A stretch of DNA of 64,000 bases from Burkholderiales bacterium PBB2. GTDB lineage: Bacteria > Pseudomonadota > Gammaproteobacteria > Burkholderiales > Burkholderiaceae_C. The notes under the pieces were generated by a model that saw nothing but the letters and a program-made list of their open reading frames with translations, searched no databases and was not told where the DNA came from. Both the position numbers and the translations under genes were made by a program. Positions 43,648-53,339 of the stretch are shown here, piece after piece (positions within the stretch are counted from its first letter, which is position 1; every line of letters begins with the position of its first letter). The DNA lies in assembly GCA_002255955.1 (NCBI GenBank), contig NKIM01000012.1:1-64000 (forward strand), written 5' to 3'.

Positions 43648-44208
43648 ATGAAAGCGCATGAATTTGACTCACGAAAATTGGACGTTCCGGCCTTTGCCCG
43701 GGATGCGGGCAGCCTGCGGGGTGAGTGGCCGGCTTCGCAGCTGAGTCGCCTGGCCGATGTGGCGGCGCCCGAGACGCCGGTGGCGGCTTGGCCTGCGGTG
43801 CAGTGGTCCTTGCACGGTGAGCGCCGGGAGCTCAGCGGCGGTGCCGTTGAAACCTGGTTGCACCTGGAGGCCTCGGCCGAAGTGAGCATGACCTGCCAGC
43901 GCTGCCTGCAGCCGGTGCCGGAATCGATGAGCCTGGATCGCTCCTATCGCTTTGTGCGCGATGAGCAGGAGGCGGCCGAGCAGGATATCGAGAGCGAAGA
44001 AGAGCTGCTGGTGCTGACGCGCAATCTCGACGTGCAGGAATTGGTGGAGGATGAATTGCTCTTGTCGCTGCCGTTGGTGCCGCGTCACGAACAATGCCCG
44101 AAGCCCCTGGAAGTGCCGGCGGGCGTGGCGGAGTTGAGCGAGGAGGAGGCCGCCTCGTCCGAGCGCCCCAATCCTTTTGCGGCCCTGGCTGCATTGAAGA
44201 AAAAATGA
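43648..44208 (+). CDS. yceD: DUF177 / YceD family protein
   Basis: A 186-aa protein (start ATG 43648; the track ORF runs 44 codons further upstream into the maf spacer). The core MTCQRCLQPVPESMSLDRSYRFVRDE contains the CxxC pair of the DUF177 family, and the acidic stretch DIESEEELLVL...ELVEDELLLSLPLVPRHEQC is also typical. Homologues sit upstream of rpmF in most proteobacteria and are linked to 23S rRNA accumulation in plants and bacteria. The N-terminal 40 residues are variable. Followed by 316 bp before rpmF. Confidence 0.88.
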   Translation: MKAHEFDSRKLDVPAFARDAGSLRGEWPASQLSRLADVAAPETPVAAWPAVQWSLHGERRELSGGAVETWLHLEASAEVSMTCQRCLQPVPESMSLDRSYRFVRDEQEAAEQDIESEEELLVLTRNLDVQELVEDELLLSLPLVPRHEQCPKPLEVPAGVAELSEEEAASSERPNPFAALAALKKK

Positions 44209-44524
44209 TGGAACGGGCCCGCGGCCGCGCACCTTCGTCGGCGGGATTGTGGGCTCGGATTTGAGTCTTGGCGCCAACGGTGCTACAATCGCGGGCTTTC
44301 CCCGGTCCGAGAATCAAAGTAGCGTGCCGTGAGTGCGGGCCAGCTTGGCTGCAGTGCTTGCAAACCGCTGGCGCATGGTGCGCTTGATGCTCGCGACGCT
44401 TGTGTACACAGCAATCGCGGCGCCCGGGGTGTGCAGGTCGCTGGTCTGCGTGGAGAGTTGGAGCGAATCGCTTCAGCAAATCCAGACCGCCGCGCCTCAA
44501 TCACCGGAGCCTTAGGAGAATTTC
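44209..44524 (+). other. Spacer between yceD and rpmF carrying the rpmF promoter and long leader
   Basis: A 316-bp stretch without a credible gene. It holds the promoter listed at 44261-44289 and, from the predicted start near 44296, a leader of about 229 nt to the rpmF ATG. A GTG-started frame (44333-44515, 60 codons) lies in this leader but lacks a ribosome site and any recognisable family. AGGAGA just before rpmF is a good ribosome site. Confidence 0.6.
44261..44289 (+). promoter_or_regulatory. Sigma-70 promoter for rpmF
   Basis: TTGAGT (44261-44266), a 17-bp spacer and TACAAT (44284-44289). Spacing is optimal and the hexamers match consensus at four and five positions. It lies between yceD and rpmF, allowing the ribosomal protein gene to be expressed at its own level. 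Confidence 0.7.
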
Positions 44525-44707
44525 ATGGCCGTTCAGCAAAACAAGAAGTCGCCTTCCAAGCGTGGCATGCACCGTTCGCACAATGCCCTGGTCACCCCGG
44601 GTACTGCCATCGAGCCGACCACCGGCGAAGTGCATCTGCGTCACCACATCAGCCCCACCGGCTTCTACCGCGGCCGCAAGGTCCTGAAGACCAAGGCAGA
44701 CGCCTGA
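44525..44707 (+). CDS. rpmF: 50S ribosomal protein L32
   Basis: A 60-aa basic protein with the L32 signature [20 protein letters not shown] and the [18 protein letters not shown] tail. The zinc-binding Cys residues found in some L32 forms are absent (zinc-independent C-minus type). It is part of the large ribosomal subunit. The ribosome site AGGAGA is 8 nt before the ATG. Conserved neighbour of yceD and plsX; a terminator lies between it and plsX, so much of its transcript probably stops before the fatty-acid genes. Confidence 0.97.
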   Translation: MAVQQNKKSPSKRGMHRSHNALVTPGTAIEPTTGEVHLRHHISPTGFYRGRKVLKTKADA

Positions 44708-44774
44708 TCGATTTCGACTGACGCGCCTGCCTCAGGCGGCGCGTTGATCTCACGATCTGCTGTGATCACGAATT

Positions 44775-44808
44775 CCCGGCCTGTGCCTTGTTGCAGTGCC
44801 GGGTTTTT
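44775..44808 (+). terminator. Rho-independent terminator after rpmF
   Basis: CCCGGC (44775-44780) pairs with GCCGGG (44798-44803); the stem is extended inside by CTG/CAG, and T5-G-T-G-T4 follows. A smaller hairpin ACGCGCC/GGCGCGT precedes it at 44721-44744. It separates rpmF from plsX. Confidence 0.75.
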
Positions 44809-44846
44809 GTGTTTTCTGCGGGCTCTGTTGCGCGGTGTTTCCACCG

Positions 44847-44876
44847 TTGGCAAGAGGCCGCATGGCCTGACATATT
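44847..44876 (+). promoter_or_regulatory. Candidate promoter for plsX-fab cluster
   Basis: TTGGCA (44847-44852), 18 bp, CATATT (44871-44876); five and four matches to consensus. It lies after the rpmF terminator and about 95 bp before the plsX ATG, where a promoter for the fatty-acid cluster is expected. Confidence 0.4.
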
Positions 44877-44976
44877 GGCTTGATCCACTCGGGTGTGTGT
44901 GCGCCAAGGCGCTGCACGGCCTGAGTTTTCGTGTCCGGCCGTTTTTCTCTGGCCGGCTTTCACCTGGGTTGCTGTG

Positions 44977-46140
44977 ATGTCTTCTGTCGATTCCCGTCTG
45001 CCCGCCCAGCCCGCGGTGTCCGTGGCCGAGCCTTTGGCCCGGGTGCGCCTGGCTGTCGATTGCATGGGTGGCGACCATGGGCCGTCCATCACCTTGCCGG
45101 CCTGTGAGGCCTTCCTTGCCAAGCACCCGCAAGCCGAACTGCTGCTGGTGGGCCTGCCCGATGCGCTGGCTGCGGCCGCCCAATGGCCGCGCTGCCGCAT
45201 CGTGGCCGCCAGTGAAGTGGTGGCCATGGACGACCCGGTCGAGGTGGCGCTGCGCCGCAAGAAGGATTCGTCCATGCGGGTGGCCATCAGCCAGCTCAAG
45301 TCGGCCGACGGCGGCTTGCCCCTGGCCGATGCCTGTGTGTCGGCCGGCAACACCGGAGCCCTGATGGCGGTCTCGCGCTATCTGCTCAAGACCCTGGATG
45401 GCATCGATCGCCCGGCCATTGCCTCGGTCATGCCCAACCAGCTCGGTGGCTACACCACCATGCTGGACCTGGGCGCCAATGTCGATTGCTCGGCCGAGCA
45501 CCTGCTGCAATTCGCGCTGATGGGCAGTGCCCTGGTCGCGGCTGTGGATGGCAAGCCCGAGCCGCGTGTCGGCCTGCTTAATATTGGTGAAGAGGTCATC
45601 AAGGGCAGCGAAACCATCAAGCGTGCGGGTGAATTGCTGCGTGCGGCGGCGGCTGCTGGTCAGCTGAATTTCTACGGCAATGTGGAAGGCAATGACATCT
45701 TCAAGGGTACGGTCGATCTTGTCGTGTGCGATGGCTTTGTCGGCAACGTCGCGCTGAAGACGGCTGAAGGCCTGGCCACCATGATCATCACCATCATCCG
45801 CGAGGAGTTCGGTCGCAGCTGGATCAGCAAGGCGGCCGCGGCCCTGGCGATGCCGGTGCTCAAGCGCTTCAAAGGTCGTGTCGACCATCGCCGCTTCAAC
45901 GGTGCGGCCCTGCTGGGCCTGCGTGGCCTGGTGTTCAAAAGCCATGGCTCGGCCGACGCCTTCGCTTTCGAGAACGCTTTGAACCGGGCGTATGATGCCG
46001 CCCGCAACCGGTTGCTCGACCGGGTACACGATCGCATCATTGCCACGCTGCAAGCCACGCCCGGCACCACGACCGGCGCCGAGGGGCTCGCGGTGGGCGA
46101 CTCAGGAGACAAGGCGGCCCCGGTCGCCCAAGCTGCATGA
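44977..46140 (+). CDS. plsX: Phosphate acyltransferase PlsX
   Basis: A 387-aa enzyme making acyl-phosphate from acyl-ACP, the first step of phospholipid synthesis by the PlsX/PlsY route. Conserved strings: [48 protein letters not shown] and [27 protein letters not shown]. The track start (44893) is 28 codons upstream without a ribosome site; the ATG at 44977 gives the usual N-terminus. It overlaps fabH by 4 bp (ATGA). Confidence 0.96.
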   Translation: MSSVDSRLPAQPAVSVAEPLARVRLAVDCMGGDHGPSITLPACEAFLAKHPQAELLLVGLPDALAAAAQWPRCRIVAASEVVAMDDPVEVALRRKKDSSMRVAISQLKSADGGLPLADACVSAGNTGALMAVSRYLLKTLDGIDRPAIASVMPNQLGGYTTMLDLGANVDCSAEHLLQFALMGSALVAAVDGKPEPRVGLLNIGEEVIKGSETIKRAGELLRAAAAAGQLNFYGNVEGNDIFKGTVDLVVCDGFVGNVALKTAEGLATMIITIIREEFGRSWISKAAAALAMPVLKRFKGRVDHRRFNGAALLGLRGLVFKSHGSADAFAFENALNRAYDAARNRLLDRVHDRIIATLQATPGTTTGAEGLAVGDSGDKAAPVAQAA

Positions 46141-47180
46141 CCACCATCCCCAGCGCCACGAACACCCCCGCATCTGCTCCCTCGCCTTCGACGGCCATGC
46201 CTTCTGCGCGCTACGCCCGCATCATCGGCACCGGCAGCTACCTGCCGCCCCTGCGTCTGAGCAACGCCGAGCTGGCCGCCCAGCTGGCCGCCGATGGCAT
46301 CGAGACCTCGGATGAGTGGATTGTCGAGCGCACCGGCATCCATGCCCGCCATTTCGCCGCGGAAGGCGTGACGGCCAGCGACCTGGCCTTGCCCGCTGCG
46401 CAAGCCGCCATCGCCGCGGCCGGTATTGCGGACGAAGAGATCGATCTCATCATCGTCGCCACTTCGACGCCGGACATGGTCTTCCCCTCGACCGCCTGCC
46501 TGCTGCAGCACAAGCTGGGCATCGCCGGAGGTGCGGCCTTCGATGTGCAGGCCGTCTGCTCGGGATTTGTGTATGCGCTGACGGTGGCGGATTCGATGAT
46601 CCGAACCGGCGCGGCCAACAAGGCCCTGGTTGTGGGCGCCGAGGTGTTCTCGCGCATCCTCGATTTCAAGGACCGCACCACCTGTGTGCTGTTTGGTGAT
46701 GGCGCCGGTGCCGTGGTGCTGGGCGCCAGCGACACGCCGGGCATCCTGGCCACCGAATTGCACGCCGATGGCAAGCACTCGGGCATTCTCTGTGTGCCGG
46801 GCCATGTTTCCGGCGGCAAGGTCAGCGGCGACCCGCTGCTGAAGATGGATGGCCAGGCCGTGTTCAAGCTGGCCGTCGGCGTGCTGGAAAAAGTGGCCCG
46901 CTCGGTGCTGGAAAAAGCCGGCCGCAGCGAGGATGACATCGATTGGCTGATTCCTCATCAAGCCAATATCCGCATCATGCAAGGCACGGCCAAGAAGCTG
47001 AAGCTGCCGCTGGACAAGGTGGTGGTCACCGTGGATCAGCACGGCAACACCTCGGCTGCGTCGATCCCGCTGGCCCTCGATGTGGCGGTGCGTGACGGCC
47101 GCGTCAAGGCCGGTGACACCGTGATGCTGGAAGGCGTGGGGGGCGGCTTCACCTGGGGTGCCGTGCTGCTGGATTTCTGA
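46137..47180 (+). CDS. fabH: 3-oxoacyl-ACP synthase III (FabH)
   Basis: A 347-aa initiating condensing enzyme of type II fatty acid synthesis, joining acetyl-CoA to malonyl-ACP. The Cys-His-Asn triad is visible: [26 protein letters not shown] and [15 protein letters not shown]. The N-terminus has a Ser/Thr/Pro-rich stretch of about 24 residues before [14 protein letters not shown], longer than usual; the ATG at 46197 would remove most of it, but the ATGA coupling with plsX supports 46137. fabD follows. Confidence 0.96.
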   Translation: MTTIPSATNTPASAPSPSTAMPSARYARIIGTGSYLPPLRLSNAELAAQLAADGIETSDEWIVERTGIHARHFAAEGVTASDLALPAAQAAIAAAGIADEEIDLIIVATSTPDMVFPSTACLLQHKLGIAGGAAFDVQAVCSGFVYALTVADSMIRTGAANKALVVGAEVFSRILDFKDRTTCVLFGDGAGAVVLGASDTPGILATELHADGKHSGILCVPGHVSGGKVSGDPLLKMDGQAVFKLAVGVLEKVARSVLEKAGRSEDDIDWLIPHQANIRIMQGTAKKLKLPLDKVVVTVDQHGNTSAASIPLALDVAVRDGRVKAGDTVMLEGVGGGFTWGAVLLDF

Positions 47181-47259
47181 TTCCGCAGGCCGCGCTTCAC
47201 GGCTTTTGCCTCCGCTGCAATTCCGAGTTACTTCATCTCCAATTCTTCGACACACGATC

Positions 47260-48201
47260 ATGAGCGCAAAGTTCGCATTCGTCTTTCCGGGCCAAGGCTC
47301 GCAAACCGTGGGCATGCTGGACGCCTGGGGCGATCACCCTGAAGTGGCTCGCACCCTGGCCGAAGCATCCGAGGCCCTGGGCGAAGACATCGGCGCCCTG
47401 ATCAAGGCCGGCCCGAAAGAGCAGCTGGACCTGACCACCAACACCCAGCCCGTCATGCTGACGGCCGGCATCGCCTGCTACCGCGCCTGGGTGGCTGAAA
47501 CCGGCTTGCTGCCGGCGGCTGCGGCCGGCCACTCGCTGGGCGAGTACACCGCCCTGGTGGCGGCCGGTGCCTTGACGCTGGCCGAGGCGCTGCCTCTGGT
47601 GCGATTCCGTGCCCAAGCCATGCAAGAAGCCGTGCCGGTGGGCGTGGGCGCCATGGCGGCCATCCTGGGTCTGGACAGCGCGGCCGTGATCGAGGGTTGT
47701 GCCGCCGCGGCGGCCGCCACCGGTGAGGCCGTGGAGGCTGCCAATTTCAACGATCCGAAGCAGACCGTGATTGCCGGCACCAAGGCCGGAGTCGACAAGG
47801 CCTGTGAGTTGCTCAAGGCCGCGGGCGCCAAGCGCGCGCTGCTGCTGCCGGTGTCGGCGCCCTTCCACTCGAGCCTGATGAAGCCCGCGGCGCTGGCGCT
47901 GCAAGGGCGTCTGGCCACGACCGAGTTTGCGGCGCTGCAGTTCCCGGTGATCAACAACATCGATGTGGCCGCCGTCGGCGATGCCGCCGGCCTGCGCGAT
48001 GCGCTGTATCGCCAGGCTTTCGGCCCGGTTCGCTGGGTCGAAGTGGTGCAGGCGCTGAAGGCGCAGGGCATCCAGCATGTGCTGGAGTGCGGCCCGGGCA
48101 AGGTCCTGGCCGGCCTGGCCAAGCGTGTCGATGCCGAATTGATCAGCGCCACCGTGCTGGACCCGGCCAGCCTGGCCGAGGCGCGCGCACTGCTGGGCTG
48201 A
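47260..48201 (+). CDS. fabD: Malonyl-CoA:ACP transacylase (FabD)
   Basis: A 313-aa acyltransferase that loads malonyl onto ACP. N-terminal FAFVFPGQGSQTVGML, the nucleophile Ser in AAGHSLGEYTAL, the substrate-contacting Arg in VRFRAQAMQEAVP and the His in VSAPFHSSLM are all present. The track start at 47158 lies inside fabH; the ATG at 47260 agrees with all homologues. 79 bp separate it from fabH. Confidence 0.97.
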   Translation: MSAKFAFVFPGQGSQTVGMLDAWGDHPEVARTLAEASEALGEDIGALIKAGPKEQLDLTTNTQPVMLTAGIACYRAWVAETGLLPAAAAGHSLGEYTALVAAGALTLAEALPLVRFRAQAMQEAVPVGVGAMAAILGLDSAAVIEGCAAAAAATGEAVEAANFNDPKQTVIAGTKAGVDKACELLKAAGAKRALLLPVSAPFHSSLMKPAALALQGRLATTEFAALQFPVINNIDVAAVGDAAGLRDALYRQAFGPVRWVEVVQALKAQGIQHVLECGPGKVLAGLAKRVDAELISATVLDPASLAEARALLG

Positions 48202-48244
48202 GCATCGCCCCGTCTGCACCTTCCAATGAAACCGCAAGAAGATC

Positions 48245-49000
48245 ATGACTGACACGACGACAAGCAGCAGCACCTCCCAAGTGGCCCTGGTCACCGGCGC
48301 CAGCCGCGGCATCGGCCGCTCCATCGCCCTGACCCTGGCCGAGCAGGGCTACAAGGTCATCGGCACCGCCACCAGCGAATCCGGCGCTGCCGCCATCGGC
48401 GAGGCCCTGGCTGCGCTGGGGGGCTCTGGTCTGGTGCTCAATGTCAATGACGCGGCCGCGGTTGAAGCGGCCGTGGACGGCATCGTCAAAGCCCATGGCG
48501 GCCTGCACGTGCTGGTCAACAACGCCGGCATCACCCGCGACACCCTGGCCATGCGCATGAAGGACGACGATTGGGATGCCGTGCTGGACACCAATCTCAA
48601 GGCCGTGTTCCGCATGAGCCGCGCCGTCATGCGCACCATGATGAAACAGCGTTATGGCCGCATCATCAGCATCACCTCGGTGGTCGGCGCTTCGGGCAAC
48701 CCGGGCCAGGCCAACTACGCGGCGGCCAAGGCCGGTGTGGCCGGCATGACGCGCTCGCTGGCGCGCGAACTGGGCAGCCGCGGCATCACCGTCAACTGCG
48801 TGGCGCCTGGTTTCATCGCCACCGACATGACCGAAGTGCTGCCCGAGGCGCAGAAGGCCGCGCTGCTGGCGCAGATCCCGGTGGGCCGTCTGGGCGAGCC
48901 GCGGGAAATTGCGGAGGCGGTTGCCTTCCTCGCGTCACCGAAGGCAGCCTACATTACCGGCAGTGAACTGCATGTCAATGGCGGCATGTTCATGAACTGA
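48245..49000 (+). CDS. fabG: 3-oxoacyl-ACP reductase (FabG)
   Basis: A 251-aa SDR enzyme that uses NADPH to reduce 3-ketoacyl-ACP. Motifs: VTGASRGIGRSIA cofactor site, NNAGITRDTL, catalytic Ser in ITSVVGASGNPGQ, and the YxxxK in NYAAAKAGVAGM. The C-terminal AAYITGSELHVNGGMFM is standard for FabG. The N-terminus has about ten extra Thr/Ser residues. Third gene in the fabHDG order. Confidence 0.97.
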   Translation: MTDTTTSSSTSQVALVTGASRGIGRSIALTLAEQGYKVIGTATSESGAAAIGEALAALGGSGLVLNVNDAAAVEAAVDGIVKAHGGLHVLVNNAGITRDTLAMRMKDDDWDAVLDTNLKAVFRMSRAVMRTMMKQRYGRIISITSVVGASGNPGQANYAAAKAGVAGMTRSLARELGSRGITVNCVAPGFIATDMTEVLPEAQKAALLAQIPVGRLGEPREIAEAVAFLASPKAAYITGSELHVNGGMFMN

Positions 49001-49153
49001 CAGATTTGAGATGGCGGCAGTTCCGCCGCCATCCACCGGATTTGCCCGGCCGGTGAAGGTTCTCTGATGTGCCGCAATGCCTTGTTTTAGGCGCGACTCC
49101 CTAGAGGCCTTAGAATCCCGGGCTGTTCCTAGCAAACCCCTCCTGGAGGAGTC

Positions 49154-49393
49154 ATGAGCGATATCGAAGCACGTGTCAAGAAAATCATCGCCGAGCAACT
49201 CGGCGTGCCTGAGTCCGATGTGACCAACGAAAAGGCCTTCGTGGCCGACCTGGGCGCCGACTCGCTCGACACCGTGGAATTGGTGATGGCACTCGAAGAC
49301 GAGTTCGGCATCGAAATCCCCGATGAAGAAGCCGAGAAGATCACCAGCGTTCAGCTGGCGATCGACTACGCCGTCAAGCACCAAAAGGCCTGA
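49154..49393 (+). CDS. acpP: Acyl carrier protein
   Basis: A 79-aa acidic helical protein. The phosphopantetheine attachment Ser is in [17 protein letters not shown], matching AcpP of other proteobacteria almost exactly. It carries acyl chains through FabH, FabG and FabF; AcpS, which attaches its prosthetic arm, is encoded at 60998. A GGAGGA ribosome site lies 4 nt before the ATG. The 153-bp spacer after fabG contains a TAGAAT (49111-49116), a possible -10 of a separate acpP promoter, with no good -35. Confidence 0.98.
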   Translation: MSDIEARVKKIIAEQLGVPESDVTNEKAFVADLGADSLDTVELVMALEDEFGIEIPDEEAEKITSVQLAIDYAVKHQKA

Positions 49394-49436
49394 GTCTTCA
49401 GCGCTTGAGCCTTTGTTCAACTGATTTCCGTACCGC

Positions 49437-50681
49437 ATGAGCCGTCGTCGCGTCGTAGTTACCGGACTTGGTCTGATCAGCCCCGTGGGAAACACGGTTG
49501 CTGAAGGCTGGGCCAACATCCTGGCCGGTCAGTCCGGTATTGACCGCATCACCCGCTTTGATCCGTCGGCCTTTGCCTGTCAGTTCGCCGGTGAGGTGAA
49601 GGGCTTCGATGTGGCGGACTACATGTCCACCAAAGAAGCGCGGACCATGGACACCTTCATCCATTACGGATTGGCGGCGTCCATTCAAGCGGTGCGCGAT
49701 GCCGGTCTGCCGACCGGCGATCAGTTGAGTGAAGAGCAGGCTGAGCGCATCGGCGTGCTGGTGGGTTCGGGCATCGGCGGCTTGCCGCTGATCGAAGAAA
49801 CCCACAGCGAGTACGTTGCGCGCGGCCCGCGTCGCATCTCTCCCTTCTTTGTGCCGGCCTCGATCATCAACATGATCTCGGGCCATGTCTCGATCAAGTT
49901 CGGCTTCCAAGGCCCGAACCTGGCCATCGTGACCGCTTGCACCACTGGCTTGCATGCCATCGGTCAAGCTGCGCGGCTCATTGAATACGGCGATGCCGAC
50001 GTGATGATCGCCGGCGGCGCGGAATCCACCGTGTCGCCCTTGGGCATCGGAGGCTTTGCCTCGGCGCGGGCACTGTCCACGCGCAACGACGATCCCAAGA
50101 CTGCTTCCCGACCCTGGGACAAGGACCGCGACGGTTTTGTGCTGGGTGAGGGCGGCGGTGTGCTGGTGCTGGAAGAGTACGAGCATGCCAAGAAGCGTGG
50201 CGCCAAGATCTATGCTGAGCTGTCTGGCTTTGGCATGGGTGCTGACGCGTACCACATGACCGCGCCCAATGTGGACGGTCCCAAGCGGTCGATGCGCGCG
50301 GCCCTGCGCAACGCAGGCCTGAACGCTGACCAAGTGCAATACATGAACGCCCACGGCACCTCCACGCCGTTGGGTGATGTGAACGAGACGAACGCCATCA
50401 AACTGGCCTTCGGTGACCATGCCAAAAATCTGGTGGTCAGCTCGACCAAGTCCATGACCGGGCATTTGCTCGGCGGGGCCGGTGGTATCGAGTCGGTGTT
50501 CACGGTGCTGGCGGTTCACCACCAGGTGGCACCGCCAACCATCAACATCTTCAACCAGGATCCCGAGTGCGACCTGGACTACTGCGCCAACGAAGCGCGG
50601 CAGATGAAGATCGAGTACGCTGCCAAGAACAATTTCGGTTTCGGCGGCACCAACGGCACGCTGATCTTCAAGCGGGTCTGA
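49437..50681 (+). CDS. fabF: 3-oxoacyl-ACP synthase II (FabF)
   Basis: A 414-aa elongating condensing enzyme. The nucleophilic Cys is in [19 protein letters not shown], and the two His in [14 protein letters not shown] and [13 protein letters not shown]. The C-terminus [14 protein letters not shown] is typical. It extends acyl-ACP chains and in many bacteria converts palmitoleoyl to cis-vaccenoyl chains. It closes the plsX-fabHDG-acpP-fabF block; no terminator is obvious before the next small gene. Confidence 0.98.
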   Translation: MSRRRVVVTGLGLISPVGNTVAEGWANILAGQSGIDRITRFDPSAFACQFAGEVKGFDVADYMSTKEARTMDTFIHYGLAASIQAVRDAGLPTGDQLSEEQAERIGVLVGSGIGGLPLIEETHSEYVARGPRRISPFFVPASIINMISGHVSIKFGFQGPNLAIVTACTTGLHAIGQAARLIEYGDADVMIAGGAESTVSPLGIGGFASARALSTRNDDPKTASRPWDKDRDGFVLGEGGGVLVLEEYEHAKKRGAKIYAELSGFGMGADAYHMTAPNVDGPKRSMRAALRNAGLNADQVQYMNAHGTSTPLGDVNETNAIKLAFGDHAKNLVVSSTKSMTGHLLGGAGGIESVFTVLAVHHQVAPPTINIFNQDPECDLDYCANEARQMKIEYAAKNNFGFGGTNGTLIFKRV

Positions 50682-50736
50682 TCGCCGGCGGCGCCAGCTG
50701 CCTTGTTGTTTCACAGCCGAACCTGAGCCTGCTGCG

Positions 50737-51282
50737 ATGAACGCCACTTCGCGTCACGCAGCGCCGCTCCGGGTTGAAGTGCTTCCACAGCCAGCCTTGC
50801 AGCTGGCTGTGTCGTTTCTGGCACTGCTGGCTGCGGCTTCGCTGTTGGCGGCTGGGGTTGCGCATCAGTTGGTGTCCGCGTGGCATTCGGTTTGGGTCTT
50901 GCCCCTGTGCGCCGCCCTGGGCTGGCGTGTGGCGCGTGTGCGGCCGCGCTTGTTGCTGTGGGATGGCCAGAGCTGGCGCTTGCACGAGCGCGAGGCATCG
51001 GGAGCACCGCGCGACCCGGGTGTGGAGCTTCGGCTGGCCGCGGTCTTTGATTTCGACGACTGGCTGCTTCTGCGGGCGCAGCGTCTGGGCGCTGCGGCGC
51101 CGTGGTTGCAGCGACTGCGCTGGCATTGGGTGCCGGTCTATCTGCCGCTGAGCCGGCGCCGGCAGCCGGGAGTGTGGGGCACATTGCGGGCGACCCTGTT
51201 TGCCGCTCGCGCCAGCCTGGACGGGCAGGGCGCACGCGGGGCGCGGGATCAGCCCCCTGGAGGCGCAGGGCCTGCGACCTGA
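50737..51282 (+). CDS. Hypothetical membrane protein, YgfX-like topology
   Basis: A 181-aa protein with two adjacent hydrophobic helices near residues 20-45 (LAVSFLALLAAASLLAAGVAHQLV) and 50-65 (SVWVLPLCAALGW), followed by a soluble Arg/Trp-rich part (LLLWDGQSWRLHERE, FDFDDWLLLRAQRLG). That layout resembles the YgfX/CptA group, but similarity is too weak for a firm call. In many Burkholderiales a protein of this kind lies between fabF and rpoE; here rpoE is absent. Function unknown. Confidence 0.55.
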   Translation: MNATSRHAAPLRVEVLPQPALQLAVSFLALLAAASLLAAGVAHQLVSAWHSVWVLPLCAALGWRVARVRPRLLLWDGQSWRLHEREASGAPRDPGVELRLAAVFDFDDWLLLRAQRLGAAAPWLQRLRWHWVPVYLPLSRRRQPGVWGTLRATLFAARASLDGQGARGARDQPPGGAGPAT

Positions 51283-51467
51283 GGCGTGGCGGCCGCTGAT
51301 TCCGGGGTGACTTTCGCAAGCTGGTTTGGGCCGCTGCCATCATCAATTGCAGCCGGTCGAGGCTGGCGCGCTATGCCGTGCTGGCTGGCAGTGGCGGCTT
51401 GTCCGCCCGCTTGTCCGATCGAAGCACACGCTGCATTTGTTTACCTGTTCTTTGCATTCGTCCACCC

Positions 51468-51495
51468 TTGAAATCAAGGCGCCTGGTCCCAAAAT
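51468..51495 (+). promoter_or_regulatory. Candidate promoter of the degP/mucD gene
   Basis: TTGAAA (51468-51473), 16-bp spacer, CAAAAT (51490-51495); five and four matches to consensus. It lies in the 289-bp spacer before the protease gene, about 75 bp upstream of its ATG. The spacer otherwise holds no recognisable gene or gene remnant. Confidence 0.4.
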
Positions 51496-51571
51496 CGCCA
51501 GCTGCTGTCTCAGGTTCAACGCCCTGGCCGCGTTGGTGGGTTTTTCTCTGGTGAACACTTCGAGTCCAACC

Positions 51572-53047
51572 ATGTCCTTTCTGTCTCTTGCCCGTCCGTC
51601 CTTGTCACGCTGGTCGCGAGCCTTGCTCTCTGCCGGCGCTCTGTCCCTGAGCCTCAGCCTGCTGCCCGATGTCGGCCATGCCCAGGCGCGCGAGCTGCCG
51701 GACTTCACCGAGTTGGTCGAGAAGGTCGGCCCGGCGGTGGTGAACATCCGCACCTCGGAGCGCCTCAAGGCCAATGCCCAAGGCATGCCGGAGATGGACG
51801 AGCAGATGCTGGAGTTCCTGCGACGCTTCGGCATGCCCTCGCCCAACCAGCGCCGTGGTGCCCCACGCGGTGGCGGCGGCGACAACGACGATGCACCTCA
51901 GCGCCGCGGCGTCGGCTCGGGCTTTGTGCTCAGCGCCGATGGCTATGTGATGACCAATGCCCATGTGGTGCAGGATGCCGACGAGGTCTACGTCACCCTG
52001 ACCGACAAGCGCGAGTTCAAGGCCAAGCTGGTCGGCGCCGACCGCCGCACCGATGTGGCCGTGCTCAAGATCGAGGCGAGCGGCCTGCCGGCGGTCAAGA
52101 TCGGCGATGTCGGCCGCCTCAAGGTCGGTGAATGGGTCATGGCCATCGGTTCGCCCTTTGGCTTCGACAACAGCGTCACTGCCGGCATCGTCAGCGCCAA
52201 GGCGCGCGACACCGGCGACTTCCTGCCCTTCATCCAGACCGATGTGGCCATCAACCCGGGCAACTCGGGCGGCCCGCTGTTGAACATGCGCGGCGAGGTG
52301 GTGGGCATCAACTCGCAGATCTACAGCCAGTCCGGCGGCTTCATGGGCATCTCCTTCTCGATCCCCATCGATGAGGCGATCCGCGTGTCCGAGCAGCTGC
52401 GCAGCCATGGCAAGGTGGTGCGCGGCTTCATCGGCGTGACGCTGGAAGATGTGAGCAAGGATGTGGCTGAGGCCATCGGCCTGGGCAAGCCGCATGGCGC
52501 CGTGATCCGCAGCGTGGTGGCCGGCGGCGCGGCCGACAAGGCTGGCATCGAAGGCGGCGATGTGATCACCAAGTTCGACGGCAAGACCATCGAGAAGGTC
52601 AGCGATCTGCGCCGCGTGGTGGCCGGCCTCAAGCCGAACAGCAAGGCCGTGGTCCAGGTGTTCCGCCGCGGTGCCTACAAGGACCTCAACATCACCATCG
52701 CCGAGATGCCCAATGAAGAAGCACGCGCTTCGGCGGGCGTTGACGGTGATGGCAAGCCCTCTGCCGGCCCGGCCAGCGCCTTGGGTTTGCAGCTCGGTGA
52801 GTTGAGCGAGGCGCAAAAGCGCGAGCTCAAGCTCAAGTCGGGAGTCCGCGTGGAGGCGGCCATCGGCGTGGCCGCACGCGCGGGCCTTCGCGAGGGCGAT
52901 GTCATCCTGTCGGTGGACAACACCGATGTCAGCAGCGTCAAGCAGGTGCAGGCGGTGCTGGCCAAGCTGGACAAGGCCAAGGTCATCAATTTGCTGGTGC
53001 GCCGCGGTGACCTGACCAGCTTTGTGCTGCTGCGTCCGGCTCGGTAA
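51572..53047 (+). CDS. Periplasmic serine protease, DegP/DegQ/MucD family
   Basis: A 491-aa HtrA-type protease from the ATG at 51572; the track ORF begins 82 codons earlier without support. The signal peptide reads WSRALLSAGALSLSLSLLPDVGHAQA. Catalytic triad: His in TNAHVV, Asp in DRRTDVAVLKI, Ser in INPGNSGGPLL. Two PDZ domains follow (GFIGVTLEDVSKDVAEAIGL and RVEAAIGVAARAGLREGDVILSV). A Gly/Asp/Arg-rich insert sits near residue 95. It degrades misfolded envelope proteins. Usually preceded by rpoE-rseA-rseB in this order of bacteria; those are missing here. Confidence 0.93.
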   Translation: MSFLSLARPSLSRWSRALLSAGALSLSLSLLPDVGHAQARELPDFTELVEKVGPAVVNIRTSERLKANAQGMPEMDEQMLEFLRRFGMPSPNQRRGAPRGGGGDNDDAPQRRGVGSGFVLSADGYVMTNAHVVQDADEVYVTLTDKREFKAKLVGADRRTDVAVLKIEASGLPAVKIGDVGRLKVGEWVMAIGSPFGFDNSVTAGIVSAKARDTGDFLPFIQTDVAINPGNSGGPLLNMRGEVVGINSQIYSQSGGFMGISFSIPIDEAIRVSEQLRSHGKVVRGFIGVTLEDVSKDVAEAIGLGKPHGAVIRSVVAGGAADKAGIEGGDVITKFDGKTIEKVSDLRRVVAGLKPNSKAVVQVFRRGAYKDLNITIAEMPNEEARASAGVDGDGKPSAGPASALGLQLGELSEAQKRELKLKSGVRVEAAIGVAARAGLREGDVILSVDNTDVSSVKQVQAVLAKLDKAKVINLLVRRGDLTSFVLLRPAR

Positions 53048-53080
53048 TCCGGCCGGTTAATCCACGCTGGCGACAGTGCC

Positions 53081-53117
53081 AAGACCCGGTATGCCAGAGC
53101 AGGCTGCCGGGTCTTTT
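53081..53117 (+). terminator. Rho-independent terminator of degP/mucD
   Basis: AAGACCCGG (53081-53089) pairs with CCGGGTCTT (53107-53115); an inner GCC/GGC stem extends the hairpin and T residues follow. It starts 33 bp after the protease stop codon. Confidence 0.75.
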
Positions 53118-53339
53118 CATATGGCGGAAGCCGCTCACCTGCCGGACCACGCGGCAGGGCAGGGTGGCGGATTTCGATTCCTGTCGCTGTCGGCTAGAAT
53201 CCGGAGTTCGCCCGGCCTCTTTGCGGCCTGCGAAAGACGTAAACACGAGTCAAGCGTGACGAAAATGCCGGGCCGACGGAGGCGCAGGCGGGCGGCTTGC
53301 AAGGTTTTCAAAAATCATGCCAGCGCGCCTTGATAAGCC

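Noticed and set aside
44333-44515. 60-codon GTG-started frame in the rpmF leader
   Set aside because: No ribosome site, no homology recognised, and it lies wholly inside a predicted untranslated leader. Kept only as part of the spacer entry.
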